Source: Pseudomonadota bacterium
GTDB lineage: Bacteria; Bdellovibrionota_C; UBA2361; OMIW01
Reading direction: 5' to 3'
DNA: 22,153 bases
Assembly: GCA_900299205.1 (NCBI GenBank)
Contig: OMIW01000201.1
Coordinates: 1 to 22,153 of the forward strand
A program made the position numbers and the translations under genes. How positions within the stretch are numbered: position 1 is the stretch's first letter; each line of letters starts with the position of its first letter. This document shows positions 1 to 8,221 of this stretch, piece by piece. The notes below the pieces were generated by a model that was given only the letters and a program-made list of their open reading frames with translations, had not been told where the DNA came from and ran no database searches.

Positions 1-2
1 CC

Positions 3-254
3 TCTGCCTTCTCTCAAATAACCATTCTCTTCCCCCTCCCGTGTGGAAGCTTTCAAGCTCAGGACCTCAATGGTTATGATCACCTTTTCTTTGAACGTGA
101 CTCTCGACTCTTCGGGAATGGGATAACGACGACGGACATAGCGCCTCATGACGGCCGCCGCTTCATTGGGATAGGTAAGGTACGAGCTGCCTTTTCCGAG
201 ACACCTGACAGTCTGGTGCGGGGGCGTCTCACCCCCTACATGACACCCGCCTGA
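3..254 (+). CDS. 3' end of an unidentified protein, truncated by the window edge
   Basis: One plus-strand frame is open from the left edge to a TGA at 252-254, giving 83 codons with no start inside the window. The stretch reads like ordinary globular protein (for example FFERDSRLFGNG near position 120) and has no low-complexity bias. It would converge on gltB and overlap its last 19 bases tail to tail. I recognise no family. A competing minus-strand frame is open from an ATG at 147-149 to the edge and is rich in Arg and Lys; only one of the two is likely real. I prefer the plus-strand frame because it stays open longer and ends cleanly at the gltB terminus, but the evidence is weak. Confidence 0.3.
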   Translation, partial: SAFSQITILFPLPCGSFQAQDLNGYDHLFFERDSRLFGNGITTTDIAPHDGRRFIGIGKVRAAFSETPDSLVRGRLTPYMTPA

Positions 255-3200
255 ATCGGTGCTTGAAGAGCATCATCGCCCTGAACGACGGGCTCTTCGA
301 TTAAGCTCTCATCCGTGGCTATGGTGCCTTTCACCTCAACAGCCAACCGCTCTCTATCCACCCGCTCAGCCTCACATGTTCTATTTGGCACTATGCGCAG
401 GAACCGATGGCGGAAGACGCGCCATTCGCCGAGCATCCACCGGACCCGGTCGCTCGTGGTTGCCGTCGCGTACTGATTGAGGATCGCAAGGAGTTCCAGC
501 TCATCGCTCGGACGAATCGGCGATGGTGCGACCGACTCGCGGTTCAGTCGGTCTGCATACTCGTCGAGCAGATAGAGAGATCCTCCCGTCATGCCCGCAC
601 CGACGTTGTGCGAGACCTCTCCGAGTACGATGACGGTGCCTCGGGTCATATACTCGCAGAGATGGAGCCCCGCTCCCTCGATAACGGCGGTTGCGCCGCT
701 ATTGCGGACAGCAAAGCGGTCACCCGCGGTTCCGTGGGCAAAAAGCTCACCGCCGGTTGCACCGTACAGAGCGCAGTTGCCGATGATTACGTTGTGCTCA
801 GGACGGTAGCGGGCACTCGCGGGGGGTTTGATGATGATCGTTCCACCCGACATGCTCTTCCCGACCGAATCGTTTGCCTCCCCTTCAAGAGTAAGGGTAA
901 TTCCTTCGGTGAGAAACACACCAAAACCCTGCCCCGCGCTACCGGTAAAGTTAAGATCGATCTGCGGTGAGAAAATGAGCTGTTGGCCATAGGTATCCGC
1001 AACACCGCCATTTTCCGCAATCACCGCAAGTCGCGCCTCACGAACCCTGCGAGCGATAGAGGCGCTCAACGGAGCTCCGATCGACCGATCCGCTGTGGTA
1101 ATTGGATAGGCCAATCGATGAGCCACCGATCGTTGCTGCCCTCCCACCCGAGAAATACCCTCAATAAGACCCCGACAATCAGCTCCAATCCGCTCATTCA
1201 ACGGGGAGAGCTCGTGCACATTCAACGACAGTCCGCGGAAGCCACCCGCAGGACGTGAGCGGAGAAATTCGCCGAGGTCGAGGTGGCGATCATGGCACAG
1301 CGGTTCATGTTGGGGATCGACCTCGAGGAGATCCGAGCGCCCACACGCCTCTTCGAGAGAGCGCAATCCTAGCCTCGCAAGGTGATGCCGCGCATCCTCA
1401 GCGAGGTGATCCATTAACCGAACGATTCCATCTACCGATCCGGAGTACTTGACCTTGAACTTCGGATCGTGGGTGGCTATCCCAGCGGGACATTTGTTCT
1501 TTTCGCAGACCCGCGCCATCACGCATCCCTCGGCGACGAGGAGTAATTTTCCGAAATCAAACTCATCGGCACCGAGGAGTGAAGCGGTGACGATATCAGC
1601 TCCTGTCTGGAGGCCTCCATCGACCCGAAGCCGGACGAAACCCCGGAGGCTATTTTCGACCAGGGTCGAATGCACCTCGACAAGCCCCATCTCCCAAGGG
1701 AGGCCCGCGTGCTTCATCGATGAGAGGGGGGATGCACCAGTGCCTCCGTCCCAGCCCGCGATATGAATGATCTCAGCTCCCGCCTTCGCTACCCCAACGG
1801 CGATCGTCCCGATACCCGATCCAGCGACGAGTTTCACACTCACCTTTGCCTCAGGGCGGAAAGATTTGAGGTCGTGGATTAGCTGTTTGAGATCCTCAAT
1901 GCTGTAGATGTCGTGCTGAGGAGGGGGAGATATCAGATCGACCTGTTCATCTGAATGACGGGCCCGCGCGATATCGCGACCCACCTTCACCCCCATCAAC
2001 TGACCACCTTCGCCAGGCTTTGCTCCCTGCGCTATCTTGATCTGGAATTCATCCGCAGAAACCAGATATTCGGCGGTAACTCCAAAACGGCCCGAAGCGA
2101 TCTGCTTAATGGTTGCGGTCGATCCATCAATGAAATAAAAGGGATTCTCGCCTCCTTCACCGCTGTTGCTCCGCCCACCAAGGATGGTCATCGCGTGGAA
2201 AATATCTCGTTGCGCCTCTGCGCTGATCGCACCAAAGGACATCGCGCCCGAGCCGAAGCGAGCGGTAATCGCCCGATGCGGTTCGACCTCATCTAAGGGA
2301 ATTCCATGGTCCCCGACCTGCGAGCGCAAGAGATGGCGCACGGTGACGGGAACATCCTTGGTGAGCTCGTCGAGGTACTCCCGATAGATGCGAGCCGCCT
2401 CAGCCCGTCCCGCGTCGTCTGCCGTCGTGCGAATGAGCCGTTGCAAGAGTCGCGAACGGAGATTGGTCATCGAGTGGCGTTCTCCCGCGGTCCCCTTGGT
2501 GTGCTCTTTGTACTGATACGAGCTTGGGAAGAGCATTCGACCATCGTCGATCGCTGCTTTATTCGCACGGGCGACGAGCCGCTCCGCGATCATCGGGAGA
2601 GTAAGCCCACCGATGCGTGAACGGAGTCGTGGAAAGAACTCATCGAGGAGCTGTTGGTTTATCCCGATAGGCGTAAAGAGCTCGGACCCCTGGTAGCTTC
2701 GTACTACCGAGATCCCCGCCTTTGACATTATCTTAAGAAGTCCGTGTTCGTAGGCTTGGAGCAGCTTGCGCTCATTCATATCGGGGTCGGTTCCTGCCAG
2801 ATCCCCGACGGTCGTGTTGCGTGCGTATGACAGTGCCAGCGCGGGACAGACCGCAGCTGCGCCAAATCCGATAAGCATCGCGACCTGGTGAGTCTCAACA
2901 ACCTCTCCCGATTCAACGATGATCGATGTTGCAAGGTTGATCCCCTGGGTGTTCAGCGCGTTGACGACCGCTCGCAGGCCCAACAAGCTCGGAACCGGTG
3001 CCTGATTTGCATCAGCCCCCAAATCGCTCAGGATAAGGATACCAGCTCCCCTTCGAACCGCTGCAACCGCCTCGTTTGCGATACGGGTAAGTGCCGTCCG
3101 CAAGCCCACCTGTCCGTGGTCAAGACAGAAGAGGAGCGAGATGGTGGTCGCATTTGGATATCGCTCGGTGAGCGATTGAAGCATCGACCGACTCATCAGA

Positions 3201-4873
3201 GGAGAGGAAAGGAGAATTCCTTGCGGGGGAGGGATGAGCTCTTTGGGTGCGAAGATATTTGGCCGCGGCCCAAGAAAGGTCGCAAGATCGGTCACCATTC
3301 GCTCTCTCAGGTAATCGAGGGGGGGGTTCGTCACCTGAGCAAAGTCATGCGAAAAATAATCGAAAAGAGGCCGATCTTCATCGGAGAGGATCGCCAGCCG
3401 AGCGGTATCTCCCATTGATCCTATCGGCTCTTTTCCTTCCCGAATCATCGGGACGAGTATTCGATCGAATATCTCCTGATTGTGGCCGAAGAGTTTGTAA
3501 GCGGCATCACTCAGGGGTGGGGGAGTTCTTTTTGCCGGAGGTAGAGTTTCGAGCCGAGGGTCGAGAACAGCCGTTTTCACCTCCGGAGACTGGCTAGGAT
3601 CCTCGAGAGAATAGGAGCCATCATTGAGACACACCCGAAATCCCCGACCTGCTCGCAATATCCCCTTATGCAGAATCTTTGACTCATCGATGGTAAAGGC
3701 GCCCGCTTCTGAGGCAAGGTAGATGAAATCATCGGTGACCGCCCACCGGCACGGCCGGAATCCGTTTCTATCGAGTCGCGCTCCGATCGACTCACCATCG
3801 GAGTAGGCGATAAGGGCAGGTCCATCCCACGGTTCCAGAGCCCGCGCCCAGAACTGGTAATAGAAGTTCTTCAGGTCAGCAGGAGGCATCAAGATGGCGA
3901 GCAGATCCTCCATGTGGGGGATACTACTTCGATATTTGAGCGCCTCAACCATCTCGTTCAGACTTCCTGAGTCGCTTATGCCCTCATGGGTCAGAAGCTC
4001 ATCAGGAGGGAGTCCGAGGGCACGCTCCCGAGAGAGCGCCCACGCGCGGTTCCCCGCGATTGTGTTGATTTCACCGTTGTGCCCGATCAGACGAAACGGC
4101 TGAGCCTTGTCCCACGAGGTTCGGGTATTGGTACTGAACCGGCGATGAAAGAGGGCAAACCGCGTGGTGAACGCGGGATTTTGGAGATCCTTGTAGAAAC
4201 GGGGAAGATCAAGCGCGTTGGTGAGAGCTTTGTAAACGATCGTGGTGGTTGAGAGCGAGGTAAAGAAAAACTCCTGAATGATGCCCGAACCACGCTCCCG
4301 AGTTCGGGTCCGTTGCTTAGCCATGTACAGAAGTTTATTGAACGCCTCATCGGTGCGACAGTGGGCTGGGCGCTCGATGATAGCGTGTTTGATGCTTGGC
4401 AGCCGACTGCGGGCATCTGGCCCCAGCACCGACTCGTCGCACGGTACATCTCGATACTCGAGGATGCGAAGCCCCATAAATGCGAAGGTATCTTCGAAGA
4501 CCTGGAGAGCCAAACGCGATCGAGCTCGGTCGGCAGGCATGAAGAGGGTTGCTACTGCGATGTTCCCCCGCTCGTACCCGAGAAGGTCGAACGGAATATC
4601 GGTCATTATCCCCGCACCATCGCCGGTGATACCATCAGCGCCACAAGCGCCTCTGTGTTCGACCCGGACAAGCGCCTCGAGCGCTTCACGGAGAACTCCG
4701 TGTGATCGACGTCCTGACCGGTCGACGATAAAGCCGACTCCGCATGCGGAACGCTCTTCACTTTGCTGAGGCAAGGGGCTGATTGGACTGGAGGAATCAC
4801 CTGAGCGTGGGAGAGACCCTTGATGATCGCAATGAGGCTGCACCGAGGGCGTGGGGGCGAGGAGCTCGTTCAT
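236..4873 (-). CDS. gltB: Glutamate synthase large (alpha) subunit, ferredoxin/NADPH-GOGAT type
   Basis: Transfers the amide nitrogen of glutamine to 2-oxoglutarate to make glutamate, the second step of GS-GOGAT ammonium assimilation in the cytoplasm. The 1545-aa product is full length for the family. An N-terminal propeptide of about 43 residues precedes the nucleophile Cys44 (SACGVGF) of the class II glutaminase domain (about 44-430). A central linker domain follows, then the FMN-binding synthase barrel (about 850-1220). Cys1117, Cys1123 and Cys1128 form the C-x5-C-x4-C site for the 3Fe-4S cluster. The C-terminal part (about 1290-1500) is the Gly-rich GXGXG beta-helix. The start is an ATG at 4873 with a TGAGG ribosome-binding site five bases upstream. 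No gltD (small subunit) follows within the 235 bases available, so its location is unknown. The poorly conserved tail after about residue 1500 is longer than I would expect. Identification is secure. Confidence 0.97.
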   Translation of the reverse strand: MNELLAPTPSVQPHCDHQGSLPRSGDSSSPISPLPQQSEERSACGVGFIVDRSGRRSHGVLREALEALVRVEHRGACGADGITGDGAGIMTDIPFDLLGYERGNIAVATLFMPADRARSRLALQVFEDTFAFMGLRILEYRDVPCDESVLGPDARSRLPSIKHAIIERPAHCRTDEAFNKLLYMAKQRTRTRERGSGIIQEFFFTSLSTTTIVYKALTNALDLPRFYKDLQNPAFTTRFALFHRRFSTNTRTSWDKAQPFRLIGHNGEINTIAGNRAWALSRERALGLPPDELLTHEGISDSGSLNEMVEALKYRSSIPHMEDLLAILMPPADLKNFYYQFWARALEPWDGPALIAYSDGESIGARLDRNGFRPCRWAVTDDFIYLASEAGAFTIDESKILHKGILRAGRGFRVCLNDGSYSLEDPSQSPEVKTAVLDPRLETLPPAKRTPPPLSDAAYKLFGHNQEIFDRILVPMIREGKEPIGSMGDTARLAILSDEDRPLFDYFSHDFAQVTNPPLDYLRERMVTDLATFLGPRPNIFAPKELIPPPQGILLSSPLMSRSMLQSLTERYPNATTISLLFCLDHGQVGLRTALTRIANEAVAAVRRGAGILILSDLGADANQAPVPSLLGLRAVVNALNTQGINLATSIIVESGEVVETHQVAMLIGFGAAAVCPALALSYARNTTVGDLAGTDPDMNERKLLQAYEHGLLKIMSKAGISVVRSYQGSELFTPIGINQQLLDEFFPRLRSRIGGLTLPMIAERLVARANKAAIDDGRMLFPSSYQYKEHTKGTAGERHSMTNLRSRLLQRLIRTTADDAGRAEAARIYREYLDELTKDVPVTVRHLLRSQVGDHGIPLDEVEPHRAITARFGSGAMSFGAISAEAQRDIFHAMTILGGRSNSGEGGENPFYFIDGSTATIKQIASGRFGVTAEYLVSADEFQIKIAQGAKPGEGGQLMGVKVGRDIARARHSDEQVDLISPPPQHDIYSIEDLKQLIHDLKSFRPEAKVSVKLVAGSGIGTIAVGVAKAGAEIIHIAGWDGGTGASPLSSMKHAGLPWEMGLVEVHSTLVENSLRGFVRLRVDGGLQTGADIVTASLLGADEFDFGKLLLVAEGCVMARVCEKNKCPAGIATHDPKFKVKYSGSVDGIVRLMDHLAEDARHHLARLGLRSLEEACGRSDLLEVDPQHEPLCHDRHLDLGEFLRSRPAGGFRGLSLNVHELSPLNERIGADCRGLIEGISRVGGQQRSVAHRLAYPITTADRSIGAPLSASIARRVREARLAVIAENGGVADTYGQQLIFSPQIDLNFTGSAGQGFGVFLTEGITLTLEGEANDSVGKSMSGGTIIIKPPASARYRPEHNVIIGNCALYGATGGELFAHGTAGDRFAVRNSGATAVIEGAGLHLCEYMTRGTVIVLGEVSHNVGAGMTGGSLYLLDEYADRLNRESVAPSPIRPSDELELLAILNQYATATTSDRVRWMLGEWRVFRHRFLRIVPNRTCEAERVDRERLAVEVKGTIATDESLIEEPVVQGDDALQAPIQAGVM

Positions 4874-4878
4874 GGGTA

Positions 4879-4896
4879 CCTCAAAGGAAGCTGAGG
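4879..4896 (-). promoter_or_regulatory. Hairpin that would cover the gltB ribosome-binding site
   Basis: On the minus strand, CCTCA pairs perfectly with TGAGG across an 8-base loop. The TGAGG arm is the gltB Shine-Dalgarno sequence, five bases before the ATG. The stem is only 5 bp, so it may simply modulate translation or be chance. Nothing here identifies a ligand or protein regulator. Confidence 0.3.
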
Positions 4897-5153
4897 ATTA
4901 ATTTGTCATACGTCGGGAGAAAAACGGTACTACAAAAAGGGGAGCCTCGACCCGAGTCGCCGGTAGAGTAATTTTAACCGTCTCGGCAGAGGCCATCGAC
5001 TGCACGCTACGACAGAATGGGGCGAAACGGTAGGGTGGAAGGAAGAGCATTTTTCAGGGGGAGATTGCGGTGTGGCGTATTGTGTCCAAGATAAGACATC
5101 CTGACATCGTGCCTGATGTATCACCCAATGGTGGTTATTTTCAGCTCAAGATC
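4897..5153. other. Non-coding divergent intergenic region between gltB and tRNA-Gln
   Basis: No convincing ORF or RNA gene is visible. The region must hold the gltB promoter. A TAAAAT reading on the minus strand (plus coordinates 4971-4976) could be a -10 box, with a poor -35 (TCGATG) 17 bases upstream, giving a leader of about 90 bases. A GC-rich inverted repeat (CTCG-ACC-CGAG, about 4947-4957) lies within that leader. These are weak assignments. Confidence 0.3.
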
Positions 5154-5183
5154 TTGTATGACACCGGGTACTTCGATTATAAC
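5154..5183 (+). promoter_or_regulatory. Possible promoter of tRNA-Gln
   Basis: TTGTAT (5154-5159) and TATAAC (5178-5183) are separated by 18 bases and lie 38 bases before the tRNA, a sensible distance for a short processed leader. The -10 is good and the -35 is weak. Confidence 0.35.
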
Positions 5184-5221
5184 TCTTTGGTCAACAGCGC
5201 TCGAGTGTCGGGCTGTGATGC

Positions 5222-5293
5222 TGGCGGGTCGCCAAGTGGTAAGGCACCGGGTTTTGATCCCGGCATGCGCAGGTTCGAATCCTGCCCCGCCAA
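5222..5293 (+). tRNA. tRNA-Gln (anticodon UUG)
   Basis: A complete cloverleaf can be folded by eye. The 7-bp acceptor stem TGGCGGG/CCCGCCA spans 5222-5228 and 5286-5292, with discriminator A at 5293. The D arm contains AGTGGTAAGGC. The anticodon stem CCGGG/CCCGG encloses the loop TTTTGAT, with anticodon TTG at 5254-5256. The T arm carries GGTTCGAATCC. The U at the first acceptor position and the UUG anticodon are typical of bacterial glutamine tRNA. The 3' CCA is not encoded, so it must be added by CCA-adding enzyme. Confidence 0.95.
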
Positions 5294-5397
5294 TTTCAGT
5301 CCATCAGGGCCCAAACGGTCCTATGAGCCGAGTTCTCGGAGGGGCTCTCGTACCCCGAAGGGTCCGACAGGGTCGCCTCGGAGATTCCCCCGCGAAG

Positions 5398-5439
5398 CCT
5401 GGTTGAAGCGAACCCTGGTTGAAGCGAGGTTCGGCTTCA
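5398..5439 (+). repeat. 14-bp direct repeat running into a hairpin, downstream of tRNA-Gln
   Basis: CCTGGTTGAAGCGA occurs exactly at 5398-5411 and 5414-5427 (16-base period). The second copy forms one arm of a hairpin (5420-5439) in which TGAAG and CGA pair with TCG and CTTCA around a GGT loop with one bulged G. No T-run follows, so it is not a classical terminator. It may be a 3' processing or leader structure between the tRNA and prs. Confidence 0.5.
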
Positions 5440-5490
5440 CGAGGGACTGCATTTGCCCGATTCCTCCTAGTTTCTCTCAATCTTTACCTC

Positions 5491-5536
5491 TTATCTCTCC
5501 CGATAGAAAACCGTTATCTCTCCTGATAGGAAACCG
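5491..5536 (+). repeat. Tandem pair of 23-bp repeats abutting the prs start codon
   Basis: Copies at 5491-5513 and 5514-5536 share 21 of 23 bases; both begin TTATCTCTCC and end AAACCG (or AAAACCG with the first change). The second copy ends directly before the prs GTG and supplies its AGGA ribosome-binding site. In copy 2 only, TCCT-GAT-AGGA can pair and would cover that site; in copy 1 the matching bases differ and do not pair. Confidence 0.7.
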
Positions 5537-6490
5537 GTGGCGCGAAAACTCATTATTTTTTCAGGGCGGTCAAACCCGGCTTTTGGGCGCGCTATCGGCG
5601 AGTCCCTCGGTATGGCGTTGGGTGGCCTCGAGGTCGTTCCATTTAGTGATGGGGAGCTGAATGTAGATATTAAGGATAATGTTCGTGGAAGGGATGTGTT
5701 TATCATTCAGAGCACATGCATGCCCTGCAACGAATTCCTGATGGAGCTACTTATCACCCTTGATGCCCTCAAGCGTGCCTCCGCCGCCCGGGTAACGGCA
5801 GTGATGCCATATTTCGGTTACGCTCGGCAGGATCGAAAGGTGAAACCCCGTGTCCCTATCACCGCCAAGCTCGTCGCGGACCTCCTGACGGTCGCGGGAG
5901 CCTCCCGCATTTTGACGGCGGACCTGCACGCAGGCCAGATTATGGGGTTCTTTAATATTCCTGTCGATAATCTCAATGCATTTCCGATACTGTGCCCCTA
6001 TATAAGGGCAAATTATGGAGGTGCAGATGAGTTAACGGTCGTATCGCCGGATGCGGGAGGAGTTGAGCGGGCCCGTATCTTCGCAACGCGGCTCGATAAT
6101 ACGCCCATGGCGATCATCGACAAAAGACGGACTCGACCGAATCACGTTGCTGAAATGAAGGTGGTAGGGGACGTGCAGGGCAGGACCTGTGTGATCGTTG
6201 ATGACATGATAGACACGGCATCGACCCTCTGTAAGGCTGCTGCGACCCTTGTCGGAGCCGGGGCGAAGCGGGTGCTGGCAGTGGCGACCCACGGAGTTCT
6301 ATCAGGGGAGGCAGTGGAGCGCATCGAAGCATCCCCCCTTGAGCGAGTAGTGATCACCGATTCAATTCCCCTACCGGAGGAGCGGACAGCGAAGGGTTCC
6401 AAAATAGCGATTCTTTCGATTGCCCCGCTTTTTGCGGAGGCGATTCGAAGGATTCATGGTGACGATTCGGTTAGCAGCCTATGCGAGTAG
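5537..6490 (+). CDS. prs: Ribose-phosphate pyrophosphokinase (PRPP synthetase)
   Basis: Makes 5-phosphoribosyl diphosphate from ribose 5-phosphate and ATP, feeding purine, pyrimidine, His, Trp and NAD synthesis in the cytoplasm. The 317-aa product has the usual length (about 310-320). Visible landmarks are the regulatory/ATP-binding segment YARQDRK (about 95-101), the PRPP-synthetase signature around DLHAGQIMGFF with catalytic His131, and the ribose-5-phosphate/PRPP loop VIVDDMIDTAST (219-230). The start is GTG, preceded by AGGA seven bases upstream and lying at the end of a tandem repeat. The next gene is rplY, 327 bases downstream, a pairing common in many proteobacterial genomes. Identification is secure. 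Confidence 0.97.
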   Translation: MARKLIIFSGRSNPAFGRAIGESLGMALGGLEVVPFSDGELNVDIKDNVRGRDVFIIQSTCMPCNEFLMELLITLDALKRASAARVTAVMPYFGYARQDRKVKPRVPITAKLVADLLTVAGASRILTADLHAGQIMGFFNIPVDNLNAFPILCPYIRANYGGADELTVVSPDAGGVERARIFATRLDNTPMAIIDKRRTRPNHVAEMKVVGDVQGRTCVIVDDMIDTASTLCKAAATLVGAGAKRVLAVATHGVLSGEAVERIEASPLERVVITDSIPLPEERTAKGSKIAILSIAPLFAEAIRRIHGDDSVSSLCE

Positions 6491-6581
6491 CTTGATGGTT
6501 TCTTTGCTTGATATCGGGTCCGCAAAGAGAGAAATACCTTCGGCCGCGAACCGTCTGCCGTTATTTGTGGGCCGAAACCAC

Positions 6582-6609
6582 TTGAAACTTTCGTCGAAAT
6601 AGATATCAT
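6582..6609 (+). promoter_or_regulatory. Predicted sigma-70-type promoter for rplY-pth
   Basis: TTGAAA (6582-6587) and TATCAT (6604-6609) are spaced by 16 bases; each matches the consensus at most positions. Transcription would start near 6616 and give a leader of about 200 bases before rplY. Confidence 0.5.
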
Positions 6610-6622
6610 CGGGGTCCGAATG

Positions 6623-6709
6623 GGGTCTTGATGGTCTCCGGTGTGGGAAGACCCGAATGTGCGGGCGCAGTGGAAGAGTATCCGTCCATTTGAAATGGGT
6701 CCCTCTTCC
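6623..6709 (+). promoter_or_regulatory. Two consecutive stem-loops in the rplY leader
   Basis: Stem 1 pairs GGGTCTT (6623-6629) with AAGACCC (6648-6654). Stem 2 pairs GGAAGAG (6672-6678) with CTCTTCC (6703-6709) and encloses an inner hairpin CCATT-TGA-AATGG (6686-6698). Both begin just after the predicted transcription start. No T-run follows either stem, so they look like leader structure, not terminators. The rest of the 327-base prs-rplY gap holds no convincing gene. Confidence 0.45.
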
Positions 6710-6817
6710 GTCGCGACAAGCAGAGCTGAGCTGCACGGGTCGAGCTGCTGGAACGGGCGTTCGAATTGCCGGGAATTCGGATAGTAAGGTATTGGTTTCT
6801 TTGTATAAGAGGGTAAG

Positions 6818-7501
6818 GTGGCTGATTTTACATTGTCAGTGCAAGAGCGTTCGGATTCGGGGTCACGGGCCTGTCGCGCCCTTCGGCGGCGAGGTGAGGT
6901 GCCGGGAGTAATCTACCACCGGGGGGAGGAGTCGGTTGCGGTGGCCTTGGGCCTTAAGGAGTTTACTTACCTCGCCAAGCAGGCCAAGCCGAGTCAGGTG
7001 TTTACCCTCAAGAGCGAGAGCCCACGAATTAACGGGAGGCCGGCGCTTGTCCGCCAAATAGCAAGAGATTCAGTCAAAGGTGAGGTGCTCCACGTAGATC
7101 TTCAGGCGATGCGTGAAGATGAGGAGGTATCGCTCGCGGTTCCGGTGCGAATCGTCGGGGAGGCCCCAGGGGTGAAGATTGACAAGGGCATCCTGTCGCT
7201 TCTTGTGCACGAAGTGACCGTGTCGTGTCTTCCGAAGAGTATTCCAGCTGAAGTGCTGGTGGATGTTACTCAGCTGGGGCTAGGTCAGAGCATTCACGCC
7301 CGTGATCTCGCCCTTGGGGAAGGCGTAAAGTTGGGTGATGATCCAGAAGAAACCATCGTCACGGTGGTCGCGGCAGGGGCAGCGGAAGCCGCGGCAGAAG
7401 CACCCTCTGCAGCAGCTCCGGCAAAGGGAGCAGCAACCGCAAAGAGTGCGGCAGCCCCTGCGAAGGCAGCTCCTGCTAAATCTGGGAAGGGAGGCAAATA
7501 A
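6818..7501 (+). CDS. rplY: 50S ribosomal protein bL25, long CTC/TL5 form
   Basis: Binds 5S rRNA in the large ribosomal subunit. The 227-aa protein has the N-terminal L25 beta-barrel (about 1-95, with the RGEVPGVIYHRG motif near residues 25-36) and the C-terminal TL5/CTC domain (about 96-185). A low-complexity Ala/Pro/Lys tail (about 186-227) follows. This makes it a general stress protein CTC-type bL25, unlike the short E. coli form. Start is GTG with a GAGGG ribosome-binding site (AGAGGGTAAG) just upstream. It is followed by pth after 39 bases, likely co-transcribed. The basic Ala-rich tail is typical of this group and probably disordered. Identification is secure. Confidence 0.95.
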   Translation: MADFTLSVQERSDSGSRACRALRRRGEVPGVIYHRGEESVAVALGLKEFTYLAKQAKPSQVFTLKSESPRINGRPALVRQIARDSVKGEVLHVDLQAMREDEEVSLAVPVRIVGEAPGVKIDKGILSLLVHEVTVSCLPKSIPAEVLVDVTQLGLGQSIHARDLALGEGVKLGDDPEETIVTVVAAGAAEAAAEAPSAAAPAKGAATAKSAAAPAKAAPAKSGKGGK

Positions 7502-7540
7502 AAGCTTGCGAGGCGGAGAGACTAACTGCGGGGGCACCAT

Positions 7541-8137
7541 ATGTTTCTCGTCGTAGGTCTCGGAAACCCTGGTCAGCAATACAGGAATACTCGTCACAAC
7601 GCTGGTTTCCTAGTCGTCGAGGAAATTGCACGTCGTTCGGGTGTGTTGGTTTGGCGGAATGAGCGGGATTCTGAGTCGAGTCGATGTAGGCTCGGCGGGG
7701 AGGAAGCGCTTCTGGTGAAGCCCACCACCTTCATGAATCGCAGCGGAGAAGCGGTGAGGCGTATAGCGCACTTTCATCGTATTCCCCTGAGCGACGTTAT
7801 CGTGGTTCATGACGAGCTGGACATCCCTTTCGGCACGATTCGGGTTAAGGTTGGAGGGGGAGACGCAGGGCACAACGGGCTTAAGTCCATTACCCAACAC
7901 CTTGGTGCTCCCGGCTACTGTCGGGTTAGGGTGGGTATCGGGAGGCCATCCCACCCGGAGATGGCAGTCGCAGACTGGGTTCTTGGGGTGTTCGGAGCGG
8001 CAGAAGCCGCGAACCTCTCTGAGGTGATCAAGGATGCGGCTGAGGTGATAGAGGAATTTGTCCGAGGAGGCCTTCAGAAGGCGCAGCAGCGGGCAAGTGG
8101 CAGACTTGGAGCCCGGGGTCGAGAGAAGGAGACTTAG
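7541..8137 (+). CDS. pth: Peptidyl-tRNA hydrolase
   Basis: Cleaves the ester bond of peptidyl-tRNAs that drop off ribosomes, recycling tRNA in the cytoplasm. The 198-aa product is normal length. Conserved motifs are GLGNPGQQY (6-14), the catalytic His19 in NTRHNAGF, Asn66 in TFMNRSG, Asp91 in HDELDIPFG and Asn112 in GHNGLKSI, all expected positions for Pth. The ATG at 7541 gives the canonical N-terminus although the ribosome-binding site (a GGGGG tract) is poor, suggesting translational dependence on upstream rplY. The C-terminus ends in a basic segment. ychF, often the next gene in related lineages, is not present; rpsF follows after 160 bases. Confidence 0.96.
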   Translation: MFLVVGLGNPGQQYRNTRHNAGFLVVEEIARRSGVLVWRNERDSESSRCRLGGEEALLVKPTTFMNRSGEAVRRIAHFHRIPLSDVIVVHDELDIPFGTIRVKVGGGDAGHNGLKSITQHLGAPGYCRVRVGIGRPSHPEMAVADWVLGVFGAAEAANLSEVIKDAAEVIEEFVRGGLQKAQQRASGRLGARGREKET

Positions 8138-8141
8138 GAAC

Positions 8142-8157
8142 CTCTGAGGAGTCAGAG
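8142..8157 (+). terminator. Stem-loop directly after pth
   Basis: CTCTGA-GGAG-TCAGAG forms a perfect 6-bp stem five bases after the pth stop. There is no U-tract, so it is a weak terminator candidate; it may protect or process the 3' end. Confidence 0.3.
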
Positions 8158-8221
8158 CGGACTGGGCAAGAGGGGAGTCAGATCAGAGAAACACTCTCCC
8201 GTGAAGAATGGTCGGGTTTGG

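Noticed and set aside
407-970. Plus-strand 187-codon frame antisense to gltB (and similar frames at 1955-2296, 2888-3418, 4278-4769)
   Set aside because: They lie wholly inside a strongly supported gltB on the other strand and have no family-like motifs; they are shadows of its codon pattern.
5070-5660. Plus-strand 196-codon frame spanning tRNA-Gln and the start of prs
   Set aside because: It runs straight through a perfect tRNA and overlaps prs out of frame.
6479-6736. Minus-strand 85-codon frame in the prs-rplY gap
   Set aside because: The last half looks faintly protein-like, but the span is better explained by a promoter and two stem-loops for rplY, and no ribosome-binding site is evident.
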